From positions 52,481 through 116,480 of the forward strand of contig CAWGFO010000006.1 of NCBI GenBank assembly GCA_963821925.1: DNA of 64,000 nt, written 5' to 3'. The notes under the pieces were generated by a model. It saw nothing but the letters and a program-made list of their open reading frames with translations, did no database searches and was not told where the DNA came from. This document shows, one piece after another, positions 37,789-49,302 of the stretch. A program made the position numbers and the translations under genes. Positions within the stretch are counted from its first letter, which is position 1, and each line of letters starts with the position of its first letter. The DNA comes from JAOUEA01 sp963821925. GTDB lineage: Bacteria; Actinomycetota; UBA4738; HRBIN12.

Positions 37789-38265
37789 TCAGGCCTTCGC
37801 GCCGGACATCGAGCCGGCCGCGTCCAGGATCGACTTCACGATGTTCTGGTAGCCGGTGCAGCGGCAGAGGTTCCCCTCGAGCGCCTCGCGGACCTCGGCC
37901 TCGGTGGGACTCGGCGTCTCCTTCAGGAAGCTCGCCGCCGCCAGGATCATGCCCGGCGTGCAGTAGCCGCACTGCAGACCGTGGTTGCGGTGGAACGCAT
38001 CCTGCAGCGGGTGCATCTCGTCGCCGTCGGCGAGGCCCTCGATCGTGGTGACCTCGCGGCCGTCGGCCTGGGCGGCCAGCAGCGTGCAGGACTTCACGGA
38101 CTCGCCGTCGACGAGGACCGTGCACGTGCCGCAGGTGGACGTGTCACATCCCACGTTGGTGCCGGTCAGTCCGAGGGTCTCTCGGAGGAAGTAGACGAGG
38201 AGCGTGCGGGCCTCGACGTCGGCCTCGCGCGGCTCCCCGTTGACGGTGACGGAGACGTGCGTCAC
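37789..38265 (-). CDS. coxS: Form II CO dehydrogenase-like [2Fe-2S] small subunit CoxS
   Basis: Iron-sulfur subunit of 158 residues carrying two [2Fe-2S] clusters. The plant-type ferredoxin cysteines are in GCDTSTCGTCTVL (residues 40, 45, 48) with a fourth in VKSCTLLA. The second cluster is held by LQCGYCTPGM and NLCRCTGYQNI. The GTG start at 38265 is supported by AGGAGG nine bases upstream; an ORF extension beyond it is arginine-rich and unlikely. It is first in the S-L-M operon, and coxL starts 12 bases after its stop. Confidence 0.92.
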   Translation of the reverse strand: MTHVSVTVNGEPREADVEARTLLVYFLRETLGLTGTNVGCDTSTCGTCTVLVDGESVKSCTLLAAQADGREVTTIEGLADGDEMHPLQDAFHRNHGLQCGYCTPGMILAAASFLKETPSPTEAEVREALEGNLCRCTGYQNIVKSILDAAGSMSGAKA

Positions 38266-38441
38266 GGCAGGAACCCTCCTTGCTCGCAGGACACTGCGGA
38301 GTGGGACCAGGTGACGCCGGAGTGTAGTCCTGGGCGTGAGAACGCGCGAACCGAGCGATGACGCTGCCCTCCGGTCAGCGGCACTCGTGCCGACGTGACA
38401 TCCCCCTGCCACGCTGGCGATAGCGTCCGAAGGAGGCAGTC

Positions 38442-39664
38442 GTGGGCACCTTCCGGTATGCGGTGATCGGCACAGGACGTCAGGGCACCGCCGCCGCGTT
38501 CGACCTCGCGGTGCGAGGCGATGCCGCCGGGATCCTGCTCGCCGACATCGATCCCGAGGTCGCGAAGTCGGCGGCCGAACGGGTGAACGTCCTGGCCGGG
38601 TGGGAGGCCGCGATCCCCGTGGCGCTCGACGCCGCGGACCGCTCCGAGGTCGCGCTGACCTTCGAGACGCTCGACGCGGTGGTGAACGCCGTGCCGCTCC
38701 GGCTCGTCGGCGTCGTCACGCGCGCGGCGCTCGACGTGGGCGTCCCGATCTGCGACCTGTCGGCCGACCCGACTCGACGTGGGCGTCCCGATCTGCGACC
38801 TGTCGGCCGACCCCGACACGCTCGAGGCGCAGTTCGCGCTCGACGAGGCTGCTCGGGCGCGGCACATGGCGATCGTGCCGGCGTGCGGCGAGGCGCCGGG
38901 CCTCGGCAGCAACCTCCAGGCCTACGCGCTCACGCTGCTCGACGAGCCCACGGACCTCCTCTTCTACGACGCCGGGCTCCCACTGGACCCCGAGCCCCCG
39001 TGGAACTACCGGCTCACGTTCCACGTCGACGGCCTGCTGAACGAGTACGCGCACCCGGTGACGTGGATCCGCGAGGGCGAGCCGATCACGGTGCGGAACC
39101 TCGATCCCGACGAGACCGTGACGATCGAGCTGGATCCGCCGCTCGGCACGATGGAGGCGTTCCCCAGCAACGCCGGCGGCACGCTCGTGCGCACGCTGGC
39201 CGCGGGGCTCCGCACGTACGAGGCGCGCGTGCTCCGCTACCCCGGCCACGTCGCGCAGATGAACGCGTTCCGCGACCTCGGGCTCTTCGGCACCGAGCCG
39301 GTGGAGGTCGAGAGGCACGAGCGTGGTGCCGCGCGATCTGCTCCTCGCCCTGTGGGGACCGCAGATCGCCACCGGCGAGGACGCGCGCGACATCGTGATC
39401 GCGCGGGTCGAGGTCTTCGGCCACCACGAGGGCGCGCTCGCCCGGGCGGTGGTCGAGCTCCGCGACGAGCCCGACGAGGAGACGGGATTCACGGCGATGG
39501 AGCGGACGACCGGCTTCCACGCGGCGATCGTGGCCCGGATGATGGCCGCCGGCATGATCGAGCCCGGGGTGCACTCTCCGGAGCTGGCGGTCGCGCCTCA
39601 GGTCATGATCGACGAGCTCCGCGCGCGTGGCTTCCGGATCACGGAGTCCGTGACGCCCGCGTGA
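38442..39664 (+). CDS. Saccharopine dehydrogenase/lysine 6-dehydrogenase family oxidoreductase (two disruptions)
   Basis: Rossmann-fold protein that starts FRYAVIGTGRQGTAAAFDL after GTG 38442 and an AGGAGG site. The corrected length is about 392 residues. Two events break the frame. The first is a tandem duplication of 43 bases (38730-38772 repeated from 38773), which repeats the LDVGVPICDLSADP coding stretch. The second is one extra A near 39315 in VEVE-GTSVVP. Both shift the frame +1. The C-terminal domain (YEARVLRYPGHVAQMNAFRDLGLF) is typical of lysine 6-dehydrogenase and saccharopine reductase relatives. The substrate is uncertain. Confidence 0.8.
38730..38812 (+). repeat. 43-bp tandem duplication inside the saccharopine-dehydrogenase-like gene
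   Basis: The sequence from 38730 begins CTCGACGTGGGCGTCCCGAT and repeats from 38773 with 40 identical bases. The unit is 43 bases, so it shifts the frame by one. It repeats a coding segment, not a regulatory one, and the homologous protein reads through once if one copy is removed. Confidence 0.9.
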
Positions 39665-40259
39665 CGGGCGGTTCTCCCGAGGATCTACGGCCAGCGGGGA
39701 TCGGCGAGCGTCGAAGCGCCGCGGCACCGGTGCACGTACGTCCGCGCCGGTCCCGTAGCGTGACACGCCCGCCCGCGTTCACCCGCATCTGCCAACACGT
39801 GCCCACGTCGGACAGCACGGCGGCCGCCCACGCGTCGCCGGTCGTCGCGATGCTCACGATCGACGGCGCCTGCGAGGGCCCGTCGGTGAAGGTGACGTCC
39901 GGCACGAGCTGCGTGAGCTGGCCCGGACCGGCGTCCGCGAACGAGCCGCCCTTGGCGAACGCCTTCTGCGCCGCCCGCAGGGCTCGCTCGGCGACCCGCT
40001 GCGCGACGACGTCGTCGCGGAGCGGACCGGCCGGCGACTGTGCGGCCACCGTCTCGACGCCCTCCAGCACCTGCACGCCCACGGGCTCGGATGCGGGCTT
40101 CTCCAACTCGCTCGCACGCTCGCTCGCGATCACCCAGCGGGCGAACAGCCCGACGGCGAGCACCACGACGAAGGCCGCGAGCGCGGCCTTCAGCGCGACG
40201 GGGTCCACGCGCCGCCGCAGCGGCCGGCCCGTCGATCGGAACGCGAAGGTGTCATCCAT
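39639..40259 (-). CDS. Small single-pass membrane protein, paralogue of the 26.8-27.3 kb gene
   Basis: A 206-residue protein with a membrane helix at about residues 23-45 (LKAALAAFVVVLAVGLFARWVI). An extracytoplasmic part follows containing AQKAFAKGGSF, SIATTGDAWAAAVLSDVGTCWQM and a final RGRTCTG. The order of motifs matches the gene at 26795-27298. GAGGGAG stands just before ATG 40259. Its 3' end overlaps the end of the saccharopine-dehydrogenase-like gene by 26 bases on the other strand. The function is unknown. Confidence 0.65.
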   Translation of the reverse strand: MDDTFAFRSTGRPLRRRVDPVALKAALAAFVVVLAVGLFARWVIASERASELEKPASEPVGVQVLEGVETVAAQSPAGPLRDDVVAQRVAERALRAAQKAFAKGGSFADAGPGQLTQLVPDVTFTDGPSQAPSIVSIATTGDAWAAAVLSDVGTCWQMRVNAGGRVTLRDRRGRTCTGAAALRRSPIPAGRRSSGEPPVTRASRTP

Positions 40260-40357
40260 CTCCCTCGTCCCCATCGGCGCGTCGGACCCGGGGGTGTAGC
40301 GAGAACCGGCGGACGCGGAGATATCCTCTGCGCACCAGCGACAACGAGGAGCGGACC

Positions 40358-41401
40358 GTGCAGATGGACGAGCGCCCGCCGGCCCGTGGAGGGCGGGTCG
40401 ATTCCTTCGGCGACCTCCTCCATGGGGGCCGGGTCGGGTCGAGCGACCTCGACGATATCGCCGACAAGCTCTGGTTCGACCGCGAGGGCGGACGGGACCC
40501 GTACGTCCGCTTCGGCGTCTTGCTCGTGCTCTCGGTCGTGATCGCGACCGGCGGCGTCATGACCGACTCCACCGCCACGGTGGTCGGCGCGATGATCGTC
40601 GCGCCGCTGATGACGCCGATCATGGCGAGCGCGCTCGCCGTCGTGACGGGCGACGGGCGACGGCTCGTGCGGTCGCTCGAGCTCGTGGTGATCGGCGTCG
40701 CCGCGGCGGTCGGTCTCTCGTTCCTGCTCGCCTGGGCGTCGCCGCTCGTGATCGACGCCACCACGAACAGCCAGGTGTCGGGCCGCATCAGCCCGAGCCT
40801 CACCGACCTCCTGATCGCGCTCGCGAGCGGCGCGGCCGGTGCCTTCGCGCTGAGCCGCAGGAACGTCTCGGACGCCCTCCCTGGGGTGGCGATCGCGATC
40901 TCCCTCGTGCCGCCGCTGTGCGTCGTCGGCGTGATGCTCGCCAACGACGACCCGAGCGCGTCGGCCGGGGCGATGCTGTTGTTCATGACCAACTTCCTGG
41001 CGATCCTCGTGGCCGGCGGCGGGCTGCTCGCGATCATGGGATACGGACGGAAGGGCCTGGCGCTGGAAGGCCACCACCGCCGACGGGCGTGGATCGTCGT
41101 GGCGATCGCCACGATCGTGATCGCGATCCCCCTGGCGATCACCGGCCTCCGGATCGCCCGGGACACCGCGATCGAGTACGCGATCAGGAGCCGGGCGGGC
41201 GAGGTCCTGGGCGACGGTCCGACCGAGCTGTCGAAGGTCGACGCCGACGGCGACCTCGTGAAGGTCACGCTGGAGGGCCCCGTCGACCAAGGGGAAACGG
41301 CGGCGCGCGAGGTGGCCGACCGGATCCATCGGGCCCGCCCGGACCTGGACGTACAGGTCTACCTGCTCGAGACACGGATCATCGAGATCCAGGGGACCTA
41401 G
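40358..41401 (+). CDS. TIGR00341/DUF389 family membrane protein
   Basis: A 347-residue membrane protein of the DUF389 family, whose role is unknown. The first conserved block is FGVLLVLSVVIATGGVMTDSTATVVGAMIVAPLMTPI, characteristic of the family. Another is LIALASGAAGAFALSRRNVSDALPGVAIAISLVPPLCVVG. About six to seven membrane helices are seen, then a cytosolic tail from about residue 270. GTG 40358 is chosen because GAGGA ends seven bases before it; ATG 40364 is in frame. Confidence 0.85.
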   Translation: MQMDERPPARGGRVDSFGDLLHGGRVGSSDLDDIADKLWFDREGGRDPYVRFGVLLVLSVVIATGGVMTDSTATVVGAMIVAPLMTPIMASALAVVTGDGRRLVRSLELVVIGVAAAVGLSFLLAWASPLVIDATTNSQVSGRISPSLTDLLIALASGAAGAFALSRRNVSDALPGVAIAISLVPPLCVVGVMLANDDPSASAGAMLLFMTNFLAILVAGGGLLAIMGYGRKGLALEGHHRRRAWIVVAIATIVIAIPLAITGLRIARDTAIEYAIRSRAGEVLGDGPTELSKVDADGDLVKVTLEGPVDQGETAAREVADRIHRARPDLDVQVYLLETRIIEIQGT

Positions 41402-41454
41402 GGGCGCGACCGAGTCGACTCGCCGCTCGTTCCCCACTGTGCGACCATCGAGGT

Positions 41455-42589
41455 ATGAGCGAGATCGCCGACGTGCTCGCCGCCATCGAGTCGCTCTCCG
41501 CGAAGGGTGAGCGCATGGCGCTGGCCACGATCGTCGCGGTCCGCGGATCGACCTACCGCCGCCCCGGTGCGCGCCTGCTCGTCCCCGAGGAAGGCGCCCC
41601 GATCGGGAACATCTCCGGCGGCTGCCTCGAGGGCGACGTCGCCGACATGGCGCGGCTCGTGATGCAGGAAGGCACCGCCCGCCTCGCGGGCTGGGACCTG
41701 ACCGCCGACGACGACGCGGTCTGGGGGCTCGGCCTGGGCTGCAACGGCGCGATCGAGGTCTTCATCGAGCCGGCCGAGGACGCCGCCCGGGTGGCCGGCC
41801 CGCTCCGTATGGCCCTGGAGGAGGAACGCCCGATCGCGGTCGTCACCGCGCTCGAGTCCGAGGACGAGGCCGTCGAGCCCGGCGCGCGGATCCTGATCCG
41901 GCCGGGCGCCGATCCGGAGGGCACGCTCGGCCTCCCGGCGGTCGACGCCGAGGCGATCGCGGCCGCGAACGAGCTGCTCGACGCCGGCCGGTCCGAGGTG
42001 CGGCTGTTCGTCCACGGGGTACGGGCGTTCGTCGAGATCCTGGAGCCGCCGCTCCGCCTGCTGATCTGCGGCGCCGGGCACGACGCGATCCCGCTCGTGC
42101 GGGCCGCCGCCGGGATCGGCTGGTCGCCGATCGTGGTCGACGACCGCGCCGGCGTTCCTCACCCCCGAGCGGTTCCCCGAGGCGGCCGGGTTCGTGCGCG
42201 TCGACGCCCCCGAGCACGCGGCGAAGGCGGCGAACGTCGATCAGCGGACGTTCGCGGTCGTGATGACCCACAACTTCCTGAAGGACAAGGAGTACCTGCG
42301 ATCGCTGCTGGACTCCGAGGTCGCCTACCTCGGGATGCTCGGGCCGGGTGCGCGCACGCAGCGCCTGCTGATGGAGCTCGCGGACGAGGGCGTCGAGATC
42401 GGCGACCGTGACCGCGAGCGGATCCACGGGCCGGCCGGCCTCGACCTGGGGAGCGAGGGCCCCGACGAGATCGCGCACTCGATCATCGCCGAGATCGTGG
42501 CGTTCAAACGCGGACGTGCCGGCGGCTTCCTGAAGCAGCGCCCCGGACCGATCCACGACCGTCCGAAGCCGGGCGCCGAGGCCCGGTAG
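41455..42589 (+). CDS. coxI: XdhC/CoxI family molybdenum-cofactor maturation protein (one frame disruption)
   Basis: XdhC-type protein that binds Mo-cytosine dinucleotide cofactor and guides its sulfuration before insertion into molybdenum hydroxylases. The N-terminal block is MALATIVAVRGSTYRRPGAR, followed by NISGGCLEGDVADMA. The Rossmann-like C-terminal domain has LLICGAGHDAIPL. A +1 shift near 42151 (one surplus G in CGCGCCGGCGTT) separates VVDDRA from FLTPERFP; the corrected length is 377 residues. It ends directly against the convergent membrane-protein gene with no gap. Its place between the two cox sets suggests it serves one or both. Confidence 0.87.
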
Positions 42590-43039
42590 TCAGGCCCTCC
42601 GGCGGTCGAGCCAGAGCACGATGTAGACGAAGGACGCCCCTACGGCGATCGGGTACGCGGCCGACTGCCCGACCTGCGCCCACTTGACCAAGCCGGTGAA
42701 CGAGCCCGGCCCGTTCTCGTCGAACCCGAGGTAGACGGCCGCGAGCGCGATCCCCGAGAGCGCCCACGCCACCGCCCCGACGATCGCGATCCACTTCGCC
42801 AGGGTGAGCGCCCAGGAACGGGCGGACCTCGTCAGCTGCTGGTAGGCGGCGAACGCCTCTTCGGATCCCTGGTCGGTCGCCGGGAACGTGCGGATCGGCT
42901 CGGTGTCGTCGGCGCCCGTCCGCCAGATCGTGTAGCCGTCCTCGTCCCGGCCGAGCATGAAGTGCCGGTTCGAATCCACGACCTCGAAGGACGGCGAGCT
43001 CTCGAGCGGCGGAGGCGGCGGCGTGCCGGCGTCATCCAT
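42590..43039 (-). CDS. Hypothetical two-helix membrane protein
   Basis: A 149-residue protein. The N-terminal 80 residues are hydrophilic (FEVVDSNRHFMLGRDEDGYTIW) and look cytosolic. Two membrane helices follow (WIAIVGAVAWALSGIALAAVY and SAAYPIAVGASFVYIVLWL), then a short basic tail. I do not recognise the family. The ATG is six bases behind a TAGGCT box, so the gene likely makes its own leaderless mRNA. The stop is adjacent to that of coxI. Confidence 0.65.
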   Translation of the reverse strand: MDDAGTPPPPPLESSPSFEVVDSNRHFMLGRDEDGYTIWRTGADDTEPIRTFPATDQGSEEAFAAYQQLTRSARSWALTLAKWIAIVGAVAWALSGIALAAVYLGFDENGPGSFTGLVKWAQVGQSAAYPIAVGASFVYIVLWLDRRRA

Positions 43040-43045
43040 ACCCGC

Positions 43046-43051
43046 AGCCTA
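43046..43051 (-). promoter_or_regulatory. -10 box TAGGCT, leaderless promoter of membrane protein
   Basis: On the minus strand TAGGCT ends six bases before the ATG at 43039. It lies at the edge of the 268-base gap that also precedes form I coxM. In the rest of that gap I see no convincing promoter or structure apart from the AAGGAG site before 43308. Confidence 0.5.
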
Positions 43052-43307
43052 TCCCGCCGGGCGAGACGGTTCGCGCCACGTCGATGCGGGCACCGAGGCC
43101 CGTTAGCGCGCAACGCCCTCGGGTTGCCGGATGCCGTGCGTTGAGGGACGATGCCGGTTGTAGTCACTGGCAGGCGATGCAGGCGCTTCGGGAGGGTCCA
43201 CTGCGCACCGCGGATGACGCTCGCTCCGACGGTTCGTCGCGCCCGCTCCCGGCCAATCCCCCCAGCTCCGCCATCCGGCTCATCGCGTCACGGAAGGAGT
43301 CCTGACG

Positions 43308-44177
43308 ATGTTGCCATCGAGCTTCGACTATCACCGCGCTGGATCGCTGGAGGAGGCGCTCTCGCTCCTCGGCCAGCACGGTGACGACGGCAAGGTGCTG
43401 GCCGGCGGCCAGAGCCTCATCCCCATGATGAAGCTCCGGTTCGCGAACCCCGGCCACCTGATCGACGTGAACCACGTCGACGGGCTCGACGCGATCGAGG
43501 AGGTCGACGGCGAGCTGCGGATCGGCGCGCTCGTGCGGCACAACCACCTGGCCGCGAACCCCTTGATCAAGGAGCGCTACCCGACGATCGCGGCGGCGGC
43601 GCCGCAGATCGCCGACCCGCTCGTGCGGAACCTCGGCACGATCGGCGGCTCGCTCGCGCACGCCGACCCCGCCGGCGACCTCGGCTCGGTGATGCTGTCG
43701 CTCGGCGCGAGCGTCGTGCTCACGAGCGCGAGCGGCGAGCGCGTCGTCCCGATCGGCGAGTTCATGGTGGCCACGTTCACCACCTCGATCGAGCCGACCG
43801 AGCTGCTCACGCAGGTCCGCGTGCCGGCCGCGCAGCCCCGCTCCGGCGGCACCTACCTGAAGCTCGAACGGAAGGTCGGCGACTTCGCGACCGTGGGCGT
43901 CGCGGTGGCGCTCACCCTGTCGAACGGCTCGATCGGCCGCGCGGGTCTCGCGCTCACCGGCGTGGGCTTCACGAACATCCACGCGACCGACGCCGAGGCC
44001 GCCCTGAACGGTCAGCCGCCGAGCGACGAGCTGTTCGCCGAAGCCGGCCGGCTCGCCGCGGCGGCCGCCGACCCCGTGAGCGACGTCCGGGGACCGGCCG
44101 AGTACAAGCGGCACATGGTCGAGGTCTACGTGCGGCGCGGTCTCGCGAGCGCGCTCGAGATGGCGAACGCGGGCTGA
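43308..44177 (+). CDS. coxM: Form I aerobic CO dehydrogenase FAD-binding medium subunit CoxM
   Basis: FAD subunit of 289 residues. It starts MLPSSFDYHRAGSLEEALSLL, with AAGGAG eight bases before ATG 43308. The two FAD loops are intact: AGGQSLIPMMKLRFANP near residue 35 and GTIGGSLAHADPAGD near residue 110, matching the AGGHS and TIGG motifs of CoxM. It passes electrons from the iron-sulfur subunit to the quinone pool. It is first in the M-S-L order that marks form I enzymes, and coxS follows after 11 bases. The gene is undisrupted, unlike its form II counterpart. Confidence 0.94.
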   Translation: MLPSSFDYHRAGSLEEALSLLGQHGDDGKVLAGGQSLIPMMKLRFANPGHLIDVNHVDGLDAIEEVDGELRIGALVRHNHLAANPLIKERYPTIAAAAPQIADPLVRNLGTIGGSLAHADPAGDLGSVMLSLGASVVLTSASGERVVPIGEFMVATFTTSIEPTELLTQVRVPAAQPRSGGTYLKLERKVGDFATVGVAVALTLSNGSIGRAGLALTGVGFTNIHATDAEAALNGQPPSDELFAEAGRLAAAAADPVSDVRGPAEYKRHMVEVYVRRGLASALEMANAG

Positions 44178-44188
44178 GGGGGAACGAC

Positions 44189-44695
<507 letters not shown>

Positions 44696-44729
44696 GCGTC
44701 CGCCCGACGATCGACAAGGAGCGAACCCG

Positions 44730-47086
<2,357 letters not shown>

Positions 47087-47090
<4 letters not shown>

Positions 47091-48064
47091 GGCCCGACCT
47101 GCTCGAGCGCGCGGCCGCGCTCGCCCGCGAGGGCGAGCCGTTCGTGCTGGCCACGGTCGTCTGGAGCCGGGCGCCCTCGTCGGGCAAGCCCGGCTCCACG
47201 GCGCTGATCACCGCCGACCGCAAGATCCACGGCTGGCTCGGCGGGGCGTGCGCGGAGCCCACCGTGATCCGCGAGGGGCTGAAGGCGCTCGAGGAAGGGC
47301 AGCCGAAGGTGCTCTTCCTGGGCACGCCCGAGGAGCTCGAGGGCCAGGCGCGCGCCGGCGTCGTGACCGTGCCGATCGCGTGCCAGAGCGAAGGCGCACT
47401 GGAGGTCTACGTGGAACCCGTCCTGCCGTCGCCGCACCTCGTCGTGATCGGCCGCTCCCCCGCCGTGGACACGCTCGCGAAGCTCGCGGCCGCGCTCGGG
47501 TGGCGCACCGCCGTGGTCGACGACGACGGCGACGCCGAGGCGCACGACGGCGTGGCGCGCGTGGTGACCTCGCTCGACCTCGCCGAGGCAGGGGTCGGCG
47601 ACCGGTCGTTCGTGGTGGTCGCGACGCAGGGGCACTACGACGAGGACGCCCTGCGCCGCGCGCTCGAGACCCCGGCGGCCTACGTCGGGCTCGTGGCCTC
47701 GCGGAAGCGCGCCGACGCGGTGCTCGGGTACCTGCGGGACCGCGGCGTCGCCGACGAGGACCTCGCGCGCGTGCGCGCACCCGCCGGGCTGGATCTCGGG
47801 CACCTGCCGAACCAGGACATCGCGGTCGCGATCCTCGCCGAGCTCGTGCAGCTCCGCGCCGCGGGCGAGCTGGAGGGCGCGACGCCGATCGCGGCGGAGG
47901 CGCCGCACGAGGAGATCGACCCGGTGTGCGGCATGACCGTGGAGGTCGCGACCGCGCGCTACGTCACCACGCACGACGAGCGCACGTACTACTTCTGCTC
48001 CGCGGGATGCCTCGAGCGGTTCAGCGCGGACCCCGCCGCCTTCCTGGGCGCGACGAGCGGGTAG
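47087..48064 (+). CDS. XdhC family cofactor-maturation protein with C-terminal YHS domain
   Basis: A 325-residue protein. The XdhC part (about 1-265) has LATVVWSRAPSSGKPGS, GWLGGACAEPTVI and the Rossmann region LVVIGRSPAVDTLA, and would handle Mo-cytosine dinucleotide for CoxL. The last 50 residues form a YHS domain: EIDPVCGMTVEVATARYVTTHDERTYYFCSAGCLERF, with Cys residues placed as in metal-binding YHS/TRASH domains. GTG 47087 overlaps the coxL stop (GTGA), so it is tightly coupled to the enzyme. The YHS part could bring in copper for the Mo-S-Cu site, which is inference. Confidence 0.88.
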
Positions 48065-48067
48065 GCT
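48062..48067 (+). promoter_or_regulatory. -10 box TAGGCT upstream of coxG
   Basis: TAGGCT overlaps the stop codon of the XdhC-YHS gene and ends nine bases before ATG 48077. It could give coxG and the MobA-like gene their own transcript inside the cox operon. Confidence 0.4.
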
Positions 48068-48076
48068 GGCTCCACC

Positions 48077-48739
48077 ATGCTGATCGAGAACGAATTCACC
48101 GTGTCCACCCCACCCGAGGTGCTCTGGGCGACCCTCCTGGACGTCGAGAAGATCGCTCCCTGCATGCCCGGCGCCGAGCTCACCGAGGTCGTCGACGACA
48201 CGAACTGGAAGGGCAAGCTGAACGCGAAGTTCGGCCCGGTTTCGATGTCGTTCGCTGGCTCGGTGACGATGGAGTCGCGCGACGACCAGGCCCACCGCGT
48301 GGTCCTGAAGGCCAAGGGCATGGAGGCCAAGGGCAAGGGCGCCGCGAACGCGACCGTCACCTCCTGGCTCGAGGCCGGCGAGGGCGACCAGACCACCGTG
48401 AAGATGCAGGCCGACATCACGCTCACCGGCGCGGCCGCGCAGCTCTCCCGTGGTCTGCTCCCCGAGATCTCGAAGCACCTGACCCAGCAGTTCGCCGATT
48501 GCCTGCAGGAGACGATGGCCGCCGAGGGTGCGCCGGCTGCGGCCGCTGCTGAAGGTGTGCCGGTCGCCGAGGGTGCCGTCCCGGGTGAGGCCGCTGCACC
48601 GGCCCCCGCCGCGCCGGCTCCGAAGCCGGTAGCCAAGCCGGTCGGCGGGTTCAAGCTGGGACTCATCGCGATCTGGGGTCTGATCAAGAACTTCTTCCGC
48701 AAGCTCTTCGGGGGCGGGAAGAACAAGACCTCGGCGTGA
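48077..48739 (+). CDS. coxG: CoxG, SRPBCC-family membrane-recruitment factor for CO dehydrogenase
   Basis: A 220-residue protein. Residues 1-150 form an SRPBCC domain (MLIENEFTVSTPPEVLWATL, MPGAELTEVVDDTNWKG) as in CoxG/YhbJ-type proteins. A linker of about 45 residues is rich in Ala, Pro and Glu. The C-terminus is an amphipathic segment, GLIKNFFRKLFGGGKNK, likely to touch the membrane. CoxG of CO oxidisers delivers menaquinone to, or anchors, CO dehydrogenase at the membrane; the domain plan here fits that. It follows the cox structural genes and is read with the next gene. Confidence 0.88.
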   Translation: MLIENEFTVSTPPEVLWATLLDVEKIAPCMPGAELTEVVDDTNWKGKLNAKFGPVSMSFAGSVTMESRDDQAHRVVLKAKGMEAKGKGAANATVTSWLEAGEGDQTTVKMQADITLTGAAAQLSRGLLPEISKHLTQQFADCLQETMAAEGAPAAAAAEGVPVAEGAVPGEAAAPAPAAPAPKPVAKPVGGFKLGLIAIWGLIKNFFRKLFGGGKNKTSA

Positions 48740-49302
48740 TCACCGGGGTGGTGCTGGCCGCGGGCGAGGGCCGGCGGTTCGGCGGGACCAAGCAGCTCGC
48801 GCCGCTCGACGGGAAGCCCCTCGCCCAGCACGCGATCGACGCGCTGGCCGACGCCGGCGTCGACGAGCTCCTCGTGATCACCGGGCACGACGCCGAGGCT
48901 GTCGAGGCCGCGCTCACGCTCCCCGACGCCGGTCGGTTCGTGCGGAACCCGGACCACCGCAAGGGACAGTCGACGTCGCTCGCCGCGGCGTTCCACGACA
49001 TCGACGACGACAGCGAGGCGGCGGTCGTGCTGATGGCTGACCAGCCGGGGGTGACGGCCGACGAGGTGCGCGCGCTGATCGGACGCTTCCGCGCGACGCG
49101 TGCGCAGATCGTGCGGCTCCGATACGCGGACGGCCCCGGCCCGGCGCTGCTCAGCCGGGAGATCTACGCCGAGGCCGGCCACCTGCACGGCGACGTCGGC
49201 GCGCGCGTGCTGATCGCGAGCCACCCCGAGTGGGTCGAGGAGGTCGAGGTCGACCGCCCGGCGCCGCGCGACATCGACACGCCCGAGGATCTCGAGCCCT
49301 AG
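48736..49302 (+). CDS. MobA-like molybdenum cofactor nucleotidyltransferase (MocA type)
   Basis: A 188-residue NTP-transferase that would attach CMP to molybdopterin, giving the cytosine dinucleotide form used by CO dehydrogenase. The N-terminal nucleotide loop is VVLAAGEGRRFGGTKQLAPL, then GHDAEAVEAAL, and VLMADQPGVTADEV carries the metal-binding aspartate. GTG 48736 overlaps the coxG stop (GTGA). Cytidylyl rather than guanylyl transfer is inferred from the cox setting and the LAAGxGxRFGGxK form of the loop. It ends overlapping the convergent VOC gene by four bases. Confidence 0.88.
   Translation: MITGVVLAAGEGRRFGGTKQLAPLDGKPLAQHAIDALADAGVDELLVITGHDAEAVEAALTLPDAGRFVRNPDHRKGQSTSLAAAFHDIDDDSEAAVVLMADQPGVTADEVRALIGRFRATRAQIVRLRYADGPGPALLSREIYAEAGHLHGDVGARVLIASHPEWVEEVEVDRPAPRDIDTPEDLEP

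Noticed and set aside
43040..43307. A possible small gene or regulator site in the largest gap (268 bases) before form I coxM
   Set aside because: Only short frames without ribosome sites or recognisable motifs are present. The GC-rich sequence shows no palindrome I could support.
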